The notes under the pieces were generated by a model that searched no databases, was not told the DNA's origin, and saw only the letters and a program-made list of their open reading frames with translations. Positions 11,188-22,868 of a stretch of DNA of 64,000 bases are shown here, one piece after another. The stretch is taken from positions 62,001 through 126,000 of the forward strand of contig JAKEKT010000100.1 in NCBI GenBank assembly GCA_021495925.1. The letters are read 5' to 3'. Position 1 is the stretch's first letter. Each line of letters opens with the position of its first letter. Source of the stretch: Diplodia intermedia. Taxonomy: Eukaryota; Ascomycota; Dothideomycetes; Botryosphaeriales; Botryosphaeriaceae. Both the position numbers and the translations under genes were made by a program.

Positions 11188-14100
11188 ATGGTAAAAGCGG
11201 ATATCCGCGCCTACCTTCTGCGCGGTACGCCTCACCGTGATGCAGGACGCTCGTCTTCTACGTTGAGCCCGAGCAATGGCGACACCGACACAAATGAACC
11301 GAAGACGTCCAACAAGAGATCAAGTGCGCAAGCGCAACTACAGCCTGGGCCAATTGGTATTTTTTCACACGTCGCCAGTACGTATATACCACGCTTTTCA
11401 TGTATCGCCCGGAATTTCCTCGCCCTCGCTGTCCCTTCAACTGGTCATATTGGCTAGCATGATCACTCGTCATGAGAGGTCTAGATGAGTCCTAATACTT
11501 ATGTACATTCGCAGTCCCCGTTCGAACGAAGAAGCTCAAGCCGTCCGACGTTAGATTCCGCCCAGAACCTACTGCCTCATCGCTACCAACACCACAAGAC
11601 TCTTCAGGCGACACGAAACGCCCTGCTCGCCGCCGCGCACGAAATGGTCGGGTCTCATACGTCGAATTGATTCCCTCATCTGATGAGGATGACATGGTAG
11701 AAATCGGTGATGACAAGGGCTCGGACTATGCGGAGCCTGAGGCCTCTGCCTCACCTCGGTCTGACGAGTTTGACTCCGACCCAGAGCTGAACACAGATCT
11801 TAAGTCAGACGCAAGTGCAGATGAGGCTATCTTATCTGAAGAGCATGACGTAGAAGTTATGGATGTAGACGAACCGAAAGTTCCCGCGGCGAAGGCTCGT
11901 CCGAAACCCCAAAGACGCGGCAGCAAGCAGCCTACCAGGTCGCGCGGACTGGACACAAAACTCCCGCCCTTATCCAACATCGAGGATATCTTCAAGGACA
12001 TCACACAGCGCGCCATGGAGAACGGTTTCGGCAAGACCCTGAAGGCGATTAACGGCCATGAACTGCGCATTGCGACAATGTGTTCCGGTACAGAAAGCCC
12101 TGTACTTGCTCTTGACCTCGTGGCCGGAGCACTGCAACAGACCGGCAACTCGTTACGCCTTCGTCACGTCTTTAGCGCGGAGATTGTACCCAAGAAACAG
12201 GCGTACATCGAAAGGAATTTTCATCCTCCCATCATCTTCCGAGATATACGCGAACTTACCAAGGAGGATGCAGTTGAGTCCGGAGCGTACGTATCAGACA
12301 TTCTTGCCATATATGTAAACGCATATACTTACTGCCACCAGGACAAATGTGTACGGCGCAAAGGTCCCAATACCCGGGGACGTTGATCTCCTTGTAGCAG
12401 GATTTTCATGTGTCGACTTTTCTGCCCTCAACAACAGGGGCAAGACCCTGAGTGAGAAGGGTGAGTCTCGAGATACACTTGAAGCTATCCTAAGCTATGC
12501 CGAAAGATGGACGCCGAAAATCATAGTCCTGGAGAACGTCTTCGGAGCACCATGGTCTGAGTGTGTTGAGCGTGCAGAGAAGGTGGGCTACGCGGCCGAT
12601 TACGTGCGCGTAGATACGAAAGATTATTGGTTACCGCACACCCGCACTCGTGGGTATATGGTATGTATCCACAAGCAGCAGTTTCCTGGGCCCGGGCGTA
12701 TACACTTGGCTATAAACCAATGGAAGGACCTCATGTCAAGATTCAAACGCCGCGCAAGCGCCCCGGCGTCAGACTTCCTGTTACCGGCGGACGACCATCG
12801 GGTGCATACATTCAACTCCCAGCTCACAACACAGTACAGACAAGAATTCAAAGAGAGGACAGTGAACTGGGATGCCTGCCGAATTCGACATCAAAAGGTG
12901 CGCGCATTGGATGGCCTCGGAAGCCAGCGGCCCATTACTCAGTGGATTGATAGCGGCTCATGCGTCACCTTTGAAAACTCCCACAAGATGTGGTTTTCAA
13001 AGCAAGTGGAAAGGGTCTGGGACTCGATCGAAATTCGATTTCTCCGCGCTGCAAAAGACAACGATAGCGGCACGCCTGGATATGATCCCATGTTCAAAAC
13101 TTCGATCATGGAACTTAGCCAGAATGTGGACAGGTTTGCTCAGGAGATGCCATTCGGCATCTGTTCTTGTATCACTCCTTCTGGAATTTTCTACTTGACT
13201 GATCGTGGTGGTCCGTTGACTCCCTACGAAACGCTGGCTCTTCAAGGCCTTCCCTTGGACAAAATCTCGTTCACCATCGAGACAATGCGAGAACTTCAGG
13301 ACCTCGCTGGTAACGCCATGAGTTCGACCGTCGTCGGTGTGGCACAATTGGCGGCCCTTATTGTGGCGGCTCCAATGCTCAAACACGCCAATCCGCCGGC
13401 AACTTCTAATGGCACAATAGCTCTCAAACTCGGCTCTTCACTGCGAGGAGAGGGAGATTTGCGACCTATAGTGTATCAGGGCTTTGAGTCATCGAAATTC
13501 TCTGTTAGGCGGCTCTGCAGGGACGCTTTGGAAAGCGTTCGACTCTGTCGTTGCGAGGGTCAATTCGGAAGCACGGATGACGAAATACTCGTGTGTAAAG
13601 AATGTGCGCACTCAGTATGTACAGGGTGCAAGAGCAAGCCTGTGCATGCTTATACGGCCGGACTATTCGATCGCGACATCACCGCTCATGAATTTGAGCT
13701 CCGCTGGAAACACCATTTCCCCTCCGAGCTTCAGTTCTCTGCGCAGGCCCGTCTCTCCAGCTTGGGAACCAGACACAACTTGGACCGAAGTCTTCATGGC
13801 ACATATTTTGGCATCGTAGAGGCGGCCCTCAAAGAACCGTTCAGGTTCCAAGCCTTCCAACGCACCTCAAAGTGGGCCATCCATTATGAATCACCCTTGG
13901 CTTTCCTGAAACTGGAAATCGGACGTGGAGCAGAGTGGCGCCTGTTCGTCAAAGCTCCTGCTGGTTTGGCCGGAGATGATCCGCTTAGAGACGTCCTCAG
14001 ATCGCCCATCGCTCGCGCCAAGCTGCCGATGGATCTCAACCCCAGTGACGCTGACAATTGTTGGGCGGAGCATTGGGAATGGTTTGTCCCTTCGACTCGC

Positions 14101-17100
14101 CGTTTCCAGGTCTCTATTCAAGAGGCAACTGAAGATGTCGATCCATCATGGAGGGCAATATATGGGTTAGTCCAGTACCAGAAAGAGACAGTACCTCAGT
14201 GTCTAAATGTCACAATTCCTTCAGAAGATGCTCAGCTTTTGCCCGAGGACGTTTCTGGAACTTACAGGCATTTACCGGCGTGTGGCACAGCCTGCTCATC
14301 GTTGTACCGCCGTTTCTCCAGTTCTGATGGATCTAATGCGCACACTACAAGTGAGGAGGAAGCAAATCCACTCTATCTCTTCCTTGATCCTTCCCGGATT
14401 GGGCCTGTCGACCAAGATTCCTTCGTATTTTCGCACAATCACGAGCGTCTTGAATACAATGAGCAGAGAGATGTGGTGGCCCGTCTGGAGCCCTCATTCC
14501 GGCCCTGGAGTCGAAAATCATTCCAGACGTCTGGCATTCTCGCCGGCTGCTGGGTTCAGGAGGAAGCAGAAATGAAGCTGCACGCATCACACAAACTTCT
14601 CGTGGTCAAAGGACCAAGTGAAAGTTCTGATTGGGGTATAATAATGTCCCAAGATTGCTCGCAAAGTCTGGCAGTCCTTAGCTTGGATTTCCAGGCTGAG
14701 GACAGCAGTGGAGAATTCAGGGAGTATCGCTTCGACGAGCGTAATGGAACAGCTTTCATGAAAGCATTTTCATGGGTGCTTGCGACCAACTCACATCTCC
14801 CTAGTCTAAAGGAGTGGCGACGACTCCACATCGGCGATATCGCTGCACATTGCGATACTTGTGGCCCTGCGCTACCGTCCGTTCGATGGGCACCGTCAGA
14901 ATCGGTGCGAGGGAAGACCAAGGGTACCTTTATCGCTCAGGAGGACCCCGAAGAAGCCGCTCAGTACGAGTTAAGGATGAAAGGCCGTCCGCAAATTCTA
15001 GACATGACAACAGCCATTGACGACTCCGGTATCTGCCACTTACGGGTCGGTTTGAACATTGTTTCTTTGGCTCATAGAGCACTTGCTCATCTTCATCCAC
15101 ATGAAGGAAACCCAATTCTTTCCTGGAATCTGACCACCGAGTACGTGCCTCCTACCGCGCCTAGTCTTCGGCCTTTCCGCCTGTTGAGCAATATCACCGA
15201 CCGGGAACATGAACAACCGAGGAACTTTCGCCTTGATCTCCGGCCTACCCAGCGAAGGTCCCTTTTCTGGATGAGACAACAGGAACAAGGGAGACACTTT
15301 GCTTTGCAAGAGGTTTCCGAAGAAATAATTGCGCCCATTCGCTGGAAAATTGAGGCCAAGGCGGAGATCAACATGACCGTCAAGGGTGGCGTAATTGCTG
15401 ATCAGGTGTCATATGGCAAGACCATTACGTCGCTAGCTCTGATACACGCGGGGTTCTGCGAATCTCAGACAAGCCCCAGCAGTGATGAAGGGCTGATCCC
15501 CTTGAAGGCAACACTTGTTCTTGTTCCGAACAATTTGCCAAATCAATGGATGGAGGAAGCTTTGAAATGCCTACCGAGCGAGGACTACGCTTCTGGAGCA
15601 ATCCTGAAGATCCGAAACGCCAATGAGTTGAAAGGCTTGCGGATTGAGGACTTTAGACGGGCGAAGATTATCATTGCCTCGTTCTCGCTCCTCGGCAAAG
15701 ACTTCTATGCCCAGCAACTTGCAAACGTCTCGGCTGTGCCAGATGCACCTGCATCTGATGGGCGCCAGTACGAGGCGTGGTTTAAGTATTGTGTAAAGCG
15801 GATCCCAGCTTTGAACGATCGGCTAAGGGATTTGGGTGTCTCCTCCTTTAAGAAATACCTCAAGGACGAACTGGAAAAGACGAGGTCTCACAAGGACTTC
15901 ACCGGGCTCATGCCCTCGAAGCGCACCAAAGGTGCAAATTACAAGAGTTTGGATGAACTCGCAGACGGCAGCAATCGGACAGCCAGGAGCGCTCAGGCCG
16001 AGGCTCCAACGGCTACAAAATCATACCCACGGAAGGATGACTGGGAACGATGGGATTTCCCAGTGTTTCATCAATTCAAATTCAACCGTGTTATAATCGA
16101 CGAATTCCACTACCTCCGCGACAGAGACTATGTTGCTTTAGTAACCCTCTCTGCAGATAAGCGGTGGATCCTTTCCGGGACTCCGCCCCTTGGAGACTTT
16201 GCAGACATCAAACGGTTCGCAGCATTTTTGGGGGTCAATCTCGGAATAGACTGGGACACGCCAGGCGTCATCACGAGGGAGAACTCCAAGCAGATGCGTA
16301 AAGAGAAGACGAGCTTCGAACTCTTCCAGACGTTCAGTGAGAGGCGCTCCCCAACCTGGCACGAGAGGCGCCACCAGCATGCACAGACGTTCTTGGATAC
16401 CTTCGCTCGACAGAATTCCGCCGACATCGGTGATGTCAAATGCTATGAGAGCCTGCGGTCCGTACCGTTGGCGCTCGACCATCGCGCGATTTACGAAGAG
16501 CTCTCTTCCTACCTGAAGGGTAGGAACATGGCCATGATTGGCCTCTCAGGCACGGAGACTGGAGACCGAGCCAAGAAGCTTCGGCAGGGCCTACGTAGCT
16601 TCGAGACCGCCGAGGAAGCACTGGTGAACTGCTCCAATGTGCGCATTGTCGAGGCAAGCCAGCTTTCGGCATACAGCCGACTCATCGAGCTACGTAATGA
16701 AGAACTGAAAGAGCAGGCGACAAAGCTGCAGAACTACATTCTCGAAGCGAATGAACTCGCCAAACAGAGTGGCGACCCCAAGTCTGAATGGAGTCAATGG
16801 ACGCAGAAGTATAGAGGCGGTGATCTAAGCACAGCCGCAGATCCGAAGTCTCACGTCGAGATCAGAAAGATGATTCAAAAAGCCGAGGCAGAACGTGCTG
16901 GCACTGGGAACAAGCAACGCGCAGATGCTGCAGCCAGGTTACAGACACTCGTGCGAACCAAGGTCGGTGCAGAAGCGCGCAAGTTTACGAACATGCGTAG
17001 ATCGCTTCGGTACGCTCGCTCCATCTTCAAGGTCAAATCAGCACTTCGGAACGAGAAGCCGTTGCAATGCGAATGCGGCGACGCGTCTCACCAGACTGCC

Positions 17101-18061
17101 GCCTCGGTGAGCTCTGTCATCGTCGGCTGTGGCCATATTGTTTGCAACGATTGCCTAGACGCATGCATGGGCGAAGAGAGATGCGGAGTACTCGGGTGCG
17201 AGATGGAGATTCGAGAGCACGGTGTTCTTCACGTAGAGAGCTTGCGCAGGTGCGAGGACGTGGCATCTGGGTTGGGAAGCTTTGGTTCGAAGATGGATAG
17301 CATGATTGAGCTGTTGGGCTCCATCGCCGAGGAGGAACAGGCCATCGTCTTCGTGCAATCGTACAGCATGATGGCGAAGGTTGAGGAAGCACTTGAGGAT
17401 AGCGGGATCCCCGCATACGCCATTGATCGCGTTTCCGAAAGCGCAACGGACAAGATCGAAGCCTTCGTCAAGAACTCACGGTACATGGACAGCAGCAAGA
17501 CGAGTGTCAACGGCGAGTTCCGCAAGGTGCTGATTCTCAATTTGGGAGACGAATCGGCGTCTGGAATGTAAGTGTTCTCGGAGCGATGGCGAGTGATTTA
17601 GACTAACACGATACAGGAACCTCGTCAACGCGAATCACGTCATCTTCCTCTCACCGCTATTGACCAGTACGAGCCAGAAGTACCAGGCGGCGATGGTGCA
17701 GTCCGTTGGGCGGGCCCGTCGGTATGGGCAGCAGAGGCCTGTCCACGTATACCGGTTCATCGCGCCACACACCATCGACGTGGACATAGTCGAACAACGC
17801 GAGCTCCGCAGCACGGCGTTGAGACAAGAGAGCCAGGAGATGGCGGCTCCGTTCGAGCCAGGGAAGACAGACTACGAAGGGGTTCGGGTGGTTGAGGATG
17901 CGTTGGGAGGCACAATGGTGGTGCCGAAATCCTGGATTGACGACATTCGGAAGGCGCATCAGCATGGGGTTTTGTTAAGCGCAGGCGGCGGCGAGGAGGT
18001 CGAGCGCCTCAACTCGCTCTCCAAGTTCTCAGACGCGTACGCTCAAGACGGCGAGGCGTAG
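11188..18061 (+). CDS. DNMT5: DNMT5-type cytosine-5 DNA methyltransferase with SNF2 ATPase and RING
   Basis: ATP-dependent DNA cytosine methyltransferase; Cryptococcus DNMT5 is a maintenance enzyme for CpG methylation. Exons 11188-11377, 11515-12286, 12342-17567 and 17617-18061 give 2210 residues. An acidic disordered N-terminus precedes the methyltransferase: motif I IATMCSGTESPVLALDL (C253), motif IV LVAGFSCVDFSALN with catalytic C344, motif VI VLENVFG, late motif LQDLAGNAMSS. A Cys cluster lies near residue 724 (CRCEG, CKECAHSVCTGC). SNF2 lobe 1 has Walker A VIADQVSYGKT (about 1345) and VIIDEFHYL (about 1573), then KRWILSGTPP. A RING-like module is near 1896 (CECG, CGHIVCNDCLDACMG). Lobe 2 ends in QSVGRARRYGQQRPVHVYRF (about 2091). 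The start at 11188 was chosen because only that frame joins the consensus GTACGT donor to the CGCAG acceptor in phase; an ATG at 11276 is out of phase. I see no chromodomain. Confidence 0.93.
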
Positions 18062-19251
18062 GTGGTGGTAGTAGTCACATGCGACAAGAAATGGTTTGTC
18101 TTGGCGGAGGAGGTGGTCATGGCGTCCTAGAGGATTCATGGATCGGGCGGCGCAGTGTGGAGCATTGGGTGGATTGTCTGCGTTGTCATGGGGCGAGTCA
18201 GACCGCATGTCTCGGGGATCCCTGGCTCTGCCACGCTTAGCCGTCTCGGTCGGGAGTGGCTGGCTAGTCAGGTGCGCGACAGACCGGAAACATGGCGGCG
18301 GGGACATGGTTCCTTGAGTGTGGCATCTTCCCAGGGGATCCCAGGGCGGTTGTTTGGAGATGGCGAATAATGACAATATGCGTGTACAGTAGCAAATAGG
18401 ATGCATGGTTGCACGTCGTGAGGAAGCGTGGCGGCGGGAAGCAAAAGCTTGAGCTGAGCAGCCGGGCCGTCTTTTGTTGTTGGTCTCGCCCGTCGCATCA
18501 TCATCATCAACAACAAACAACACGATACCTGCAACGACACGCGGATGCCGTGCGGCCGCAGCTGCCGGCCTCGATCTCGTCGCGCCGTCGGTCGGTGCCC
18601 AGCCCCGGACGCGCCCCGGACCCACGGCAATCCCCATGCCTGCTTTCGCACCAAGCCGGCCATCGGGAAATCGCCATTGCCCGGCTTTTCTTCACCACCA
18701 CCCTCCGACTCTTGCCGCCGTTTCGCAGCCGTTTTTCCTTGCCCGCTCACCGCTCGTGCCGCGCCAGTTGCTCCATACTCTCTCTCATTGCGTCACACTC
18801 TTCTCGGCCATCACAAGAGCAGCCCCATCCGTGTCCTACCGCCAATACTGCGCTCTTCCTTCGCGGGTGGTCGAAGCAGGCAGCCGGACGTGCACTGTAT
18901 GTACAAATACGCCCAGGCATAGCAATCGGTGCAACATCCCTGGTGACGGCTGTGGCACGGCGCACGAGCACCCGCAAACCACATACAACCCTCCGGTCGC
19001 TTAGGTAAGTGATGATCTGGCAGTGCCCAACGCCCCAATGCTCGTTTCGGAAATTGCATTTGTGAGATCCTTCGTAAGCGATGCACTGGAGCAACCGCTT
19101 GAAGCTCGGCGGTAACAATGGCCACAGCATCCAACCACTTCTGGATATATCTACCCGTTGCTCATGTGGTGCTGCTGCCTCTGGCTCCCATCACTCATCC
19201 GGGATCCCGTCTCTTTGCGCCCTCCTCCCGACACTTCGTCTCCTAGCCAAC
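18062..19251. other. Intergenic, DNMT5 3' to hypothetical-gene promoter
   Basis: 1190 nt between two plus-strand genes. It is GC-rich and has overlapping open frames on both strands with shadow composition. If translation of the next gene starts at 19081 instead of 19252, its right end shrinks. No domain or RNA seen. Confidence 0.5.
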
Positions 19252-21384
19252 ATGGGTCCGGACACCAGCACCATGCTGGAACAAGACGAGTCCTCATCCG
19301 CTCAAGCCTCTGCAAACGAGATCAGTGTCCCGCGGTTGCGGCCATCATCTTCGTTAAGGCAGAAGCCATGCAACGGCATACGGCTAGATGTCACCACTTC
19401 TGCAGCCGCGCCAACTATCCCACCTCCGTCTAAGCCCTACAGCCGGCGCAGCCCATCCAAGGCGCGGCGCAAGTCCATAGACGGCCGCCCGCTCATCCGC
19501 AGCACCACTAAGATATCGGTGCGCATGAAGCCGCGTCCAGCGGCTGCTACTCCCACTACAGCACCAGCGCCCACACCTACCACTTCCGCCTTACCATCCC
19601 CGGCGTTGTCGCCGTCCAGGAGAGGACGATCGTCTGCGCCTCCGCGAAAGGTATCATCCTCCTACCTGAGGAAGGTGTCGTGCCCATCGCCACGCAATGT
19701 TTCGATCAAAGCCCAAGGCCAGGACTCGGATGGTGGATCTCCCGTGGGCGGCACTTGTGCCGGTGGGCTGGGTGATGGTTGCGACCAGAGATCGTCGAGA
19801 GCCGCAGGCGCACTGCGTCCCCGGTACTCGGTCTCGTATCGTCTCGCCAAAGCGCCGCGGGCTGCTGCCGCCGCCGCTGTCCCCACTACTGAACCCCCAC
19901 CAGCAGAGCCTTTGGTAGAAATGTCAGCGGAGGTGCAGACTAGGAAACCCACTGCTACCGCCACGGAGGACTCAGAAGGGGCTGAAGGGGAAAATAGATC
20001 ATCGATACCACCACCACCCGAACAGCCCACTCCACTCTCCGGAGAGGCTATGAGGCTGGAAGCTGCCTGGAGAGAGGTTCGGCGCAGGGAGCGGCAACTT
20101 GAGGCGCGTGAAGACGCGCTCAAGCTAGGCCAGAAGCGCCTCCGGCAAGACCGCGAGGCGCTCGAGAAGGAGAAGCAACGGTTTCAAGAGAAGCTGGAAG
20201 CGCAGCAAGAGCAGCAAAAGACGCGGACCACTACAGTCAATGCTGCTGCTGCTGCCCACGACGAAGACAACCTCCGTAAGAGGCGAGCGGCAAGGCGGGG
20301 TAGGAGCAGGAGCAAGCCGCGAAGCAAGGTCGTGCTCCCCGACGACAGCTGGCGGAGGGACCATCACAAGCATCAGCAACAACAAGACCACCGCCACTCG
20401 TCCTGGTCCTCGGTCAACAGCAGCGACGCCGGCACCAACGCCTCCCGCCACTCCTCGACATCCTACCCTTCCGATGCAGATAGCGTCACTACCGCCACCA
20501 CTCGCGCGTCTTCATCCTCCTCCTTCTCCCCCTCCCCCCGTTCTTCCCCCAACCCCCAGAGCGAACCTAAGCCCCGCCCTGAATTCAAACCCGCGCCCGC
20601 ACCGCCACGCACGTGGTCCCCCACCGACCTCGTGCCTTCCCTCACCGCCTACAACACCCGCTGGACCTCCCTATCACCACGCAGCGCTCACATCCCCTAC
20701 CCATCGCCCAACCACACTGCCGCCGAGCTGGTCGACGCCACGCACCTGCGCTCGCTCCTCCACCTGCTCCTCCCGCTGCCACACGCGGCGATGGAGGAAA
20801 GAAGGAGGATCCTGGCCGCCATCGTCGCCGGCAGCAGCAGCGGCAGCCATCACGACGCCGTCGTCCAGTACAACGTCGCCCACTTCTTCCTCGTCGCGAG
20901 GGGGGTGGCGTGCAGGCCGGTGCTGTCCGGGGGGTTCGGCGCGGCGGGCGCCGCCGTGCTCAAGCCAGACTACGGGTTCGGATTGAGGAGGGTGCCGGTC
21001 GACGGGAAGGACGGGGTGACGCTGAGGGCGTTGGTCAAGGAGGTGCGGGGCGAGTTGAGGAGGTGGCATGAGGACGGGTTGAAGTATCGGGGCGGCGATG
21101 ATGATGATGATGGGGACGGCCACCGCCACGCGGAAAGGAAAATCAACGAGGGGTTGGTCAAGGACGAGACGGCCAAGGCGGTGTTCAGAGCGTTTACTGA
21201 GCTAAGGGATGAGCTGTTGGCGGAGGTGCGGTGGAGGAAGGATATCGCCACTGCCGCCGGCGATGGTGTTGCTGCCGATACAAGAAGAGAGGAACGTCCG
21301 AGGTCAGGCTATGGTAACGGGCCTGAAGAGGATCAGAATGGGGGAGGAGTGGACTGGTCAGTCCTGTCCGAGGCTATGTTGTAG
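19252..21384 (+). CDS. Low-complexity coiled-coil protein with DnaJ-like tail
   Basis: Single open frame of 710 residues from the ATG at 19252 (context CCAACATGG); an in-frame ATG at 19081 would add 57 residues. The first 300 residues are rich in Ser, Pro, Ala and Arg and look disordered. A charged coiled coil covers roughly residues 265-325 (EVRRRERQLEAREDALKLG, LEKEKQRFQEKLEAQQEQ). A second disordered block has Lys/Arg- and Ser-rich patches that could be nuclear signals. The C-terminal 200 residues look folded: AYNTRWTSL, VQYNVAHFFLVARG, RGELRRWHEDGLKY, AVFRAFTELRDELL. This resembles the fungal C-terminal domain with a W-H-P-D motif followed by a VFQ-x-LNEL helix, here with HED in place of HPD. 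Function is unknown. The gene is convergent with the next. Confidence 0.7.
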   Translation: MGPDTSTMLEQDESSSAQASANEISVPRLRPSSSLRQKPCNGIRLDVTTSAAAPTIPPPSKPYSRRSPSKARRKSIDGRPLIRSTTKISVRMKPRPAAATPTTAPAPTPTTSALPSPALSPSRRGRSSAPPRKVSSSYLRKVSCPSPRNVSIKAQGQDSDGGSPVGGTCAGGLGDGCDQRSSRAAGALRPRYSVSYRLAKAPRAAAAAAVPTTEPPPAEPLVEMSAEVQTRKPTATATEDSEGAEGENRSSIPPPPEQPTPLSGEAMRLEAAWREVRRRERQLEAREDALKLGQKRLRQDREALEKEKQRFQEKLEAQQEQQKTRTTTVNAAAAAHDEDNLRKRRAARRGRSRSKPRSKVVLPDDSWRRDHHKHQQQQDHRHSSWSSVNSSDAGTNASRHSSTSYPSDADSVTTATTRASSSSSFSPSPRSSPNPQSEPKPRPEFKPAPAPPRTWSPTDLVPSLTAYNTRWTSLSPRSAHIPYPSPNHTAAELVDATHLRSLLHLLLPLPHAAMEERRRILAAIVAGSSSGSHHDAVVQYNVAHFFLVARGVACRPVLSGGFGAAGAAVLKPDYGFGLRRVPVDGKDGVTLRALVKEVRGELRRWHEDGLKYRGGDDDDDGDGHRHAERKINEGLVKDETAKAVFRAFTELRDELLAEVRWRKDIATAAGDGVAADTRREERPRSGYGNGPEEDQNGGGVDWSVLSEAML

Positions 21385-22202
21385 CATGGGGAGAGTGATG
21401 TCTGGTATGATTGACGATGGTGATGATTTGGCGATGTGAATAACGAACAGGGCATGATTAGACGGCTGCTCTGCGAGGAGAACCCGCAGGCCTAACAGCA
21501 GACACTAGGCGTTTGTTTGGGATTTTGCATATTCTTAGGTTGATACCTTGGGCGGCACGGTTTGAATGCATCTCCTAGGTTTGGTTACATATACGGTAAA
21601 ACATTATCGATTCATTACTTTCAAGTTCGTCTCCGCGTTTACTTCGTGACTTCGTTATTTGCCGCAGCACGCCGACGAGGGCATCGAAGCGTTCGTTCGC
21701 GCCAGGCTAGCTAATTCGTCAACCCTCATGATTTCGTTACAAGCCAGACGGATTCTTCCCCTCCTTGCTACACCTTTACACGGCTTCCTCTTTTTGGCTC
21801 CGGAAGTCGGACTTCCCCTGCAGCCGGCCTGGCTTCTTCATCCACCGTCGCCAACGCTTCCCACGCACGGTCGCTGCCCAACTGGTTCGTCAAGCGCCAC
21901 CCACAGGATTTCCCCTAGCGCGGCAAGATCTAGCGGTTGGACTCCCGAGCGGTCATCGCCGGGGGAGGATGCCGTATTGCAGCCTGACGGGCCACATGTG
22001 GGAAGTCTTCCCCCAGGGTCCCTCCCTGCATGCGGACTGCCCGCGATTTGCTTCTGCTCACTCTTCTGCTGGCCTAATGAGTCCGACGTCGTTCACGGGG
22101 AAGCTCTACTACATACCGGGAAAACGAGGCCGCTCACCCGCAAAACTCAAGCGTCATGCTCGTTTGTATTTCGCCGGGCTCCTTAGTTTGGCGCCGGCCA
22201 TT
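21385..22202. other. Convergent intergenic stretch
   Basis: 818 nt between the stop codons of two convergent genes, so it should hold two 3' UTRs. It becomes AT-richer around 21500-21660. Nothing else recognised. Confidence 0.5.
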
Positions 22203-22224
22203 TCAAGGAGGGTAACTGCCCCAC

Positions 22225-22268
<44 letters not shown>

Positions 22269-22868
22269 CTGCAGCGGCCTCCTCACGGAGAAGATGCTGC
22301 CGTCAAGGTACATCATCACCTCACGCTCGTACACGCGTTGCAGGCAGATTTCCGAGTCCCGCGCGCGAATCTCGCGCAGGCTCTCGTTGCGGGGCGAGAA
22401 CTTGCGGCGGAGCGTCCGCGCGGGGGCCATTGGTGAGTCTGGGGGCGATGGGGATGACGTCGATGACGAGGCGGAACGAAGCGACGAGGATGAGGCCGTC
22501 GATGCTTGTCGTTGGCGCGGCGGGGATAAGGGAAAGATGGCGGGGGGAGGTTGACGGTAGTAGTCAGGTGTTGGTGAAAGACGGGGGGGCTTCTGGCGGC
22601 GGCGGCGGGACGTGCTGTTGGTGTAGTGCAGGGCGTCGTCGATTTCGTTGATGATGGCGAGCACGCTCTCGGACCCGTCGCTGCAGGTGCTGCAGGCGCG
22701 GGAGGATGACGCTGATGGTGGGGACGAGTACGAGGTAGTCCAGGTGCCAACCTTGGGGAGCCTGATGGGGGGTTCGGGCAGTGGACGTGGAAGGCGGCGG
22801 CGGAGGGGCGAAGGGGTGGAACGGATGTCCGGGAAGTGAAGGGGCGGAGAGGGCGAGCGGCAGTCCAT
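22203..22868 (-). CDS. Small hypothetical protein with poly-Asp tail
   Basis: Unrecognised protein of 221 residues from the ATG at 22868; the open frame extends upstream to 23093. The N-terminal half is Pro/Ser-rich. A helical segment (SVLAIINEIDDALHYTN) sits near the middle. The best-formed block is near the C-terminus: SLREIRARDSEICLQRVYER then EVMMYLDGSIFSVRRP. It is followed by eleven aspartates and a Gly-rich end (GGGGWGSYPP). The acidic run is encoded by an uninterrupted GAC repeat. Coding status rests on the long frame and the sharply non-random C-terminal block; there is no known domain. A small regulatory or adaptor protein is possible but cannot be shown. Confidence 0.55.
22236..22268. 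repeat. (GTC)11 microsatellite
   Basis: Eleven perfect GTC units on the plus strand, read as GAC (Asp) in the minus-strand gene 22203-22868. Perfect trinucleotide repeats of this length are often polymorphic between isolates. Confidence 0.95.

Noticed and set aside
11276..11377. ATG at 11276 as the DNMT5 start
   Set aside because: Phase 0 at the donor does not match the phase needed after the consensus acceptor at 11514; the 11188 frame does.
20240..20986. 248-residue frame in a different phase inside the low-complexity gene
   Set aside because: Almost entirely Pro/Ser/Thr/Arg; it is the shifted-frame shadow of the 19252-21384 gene.
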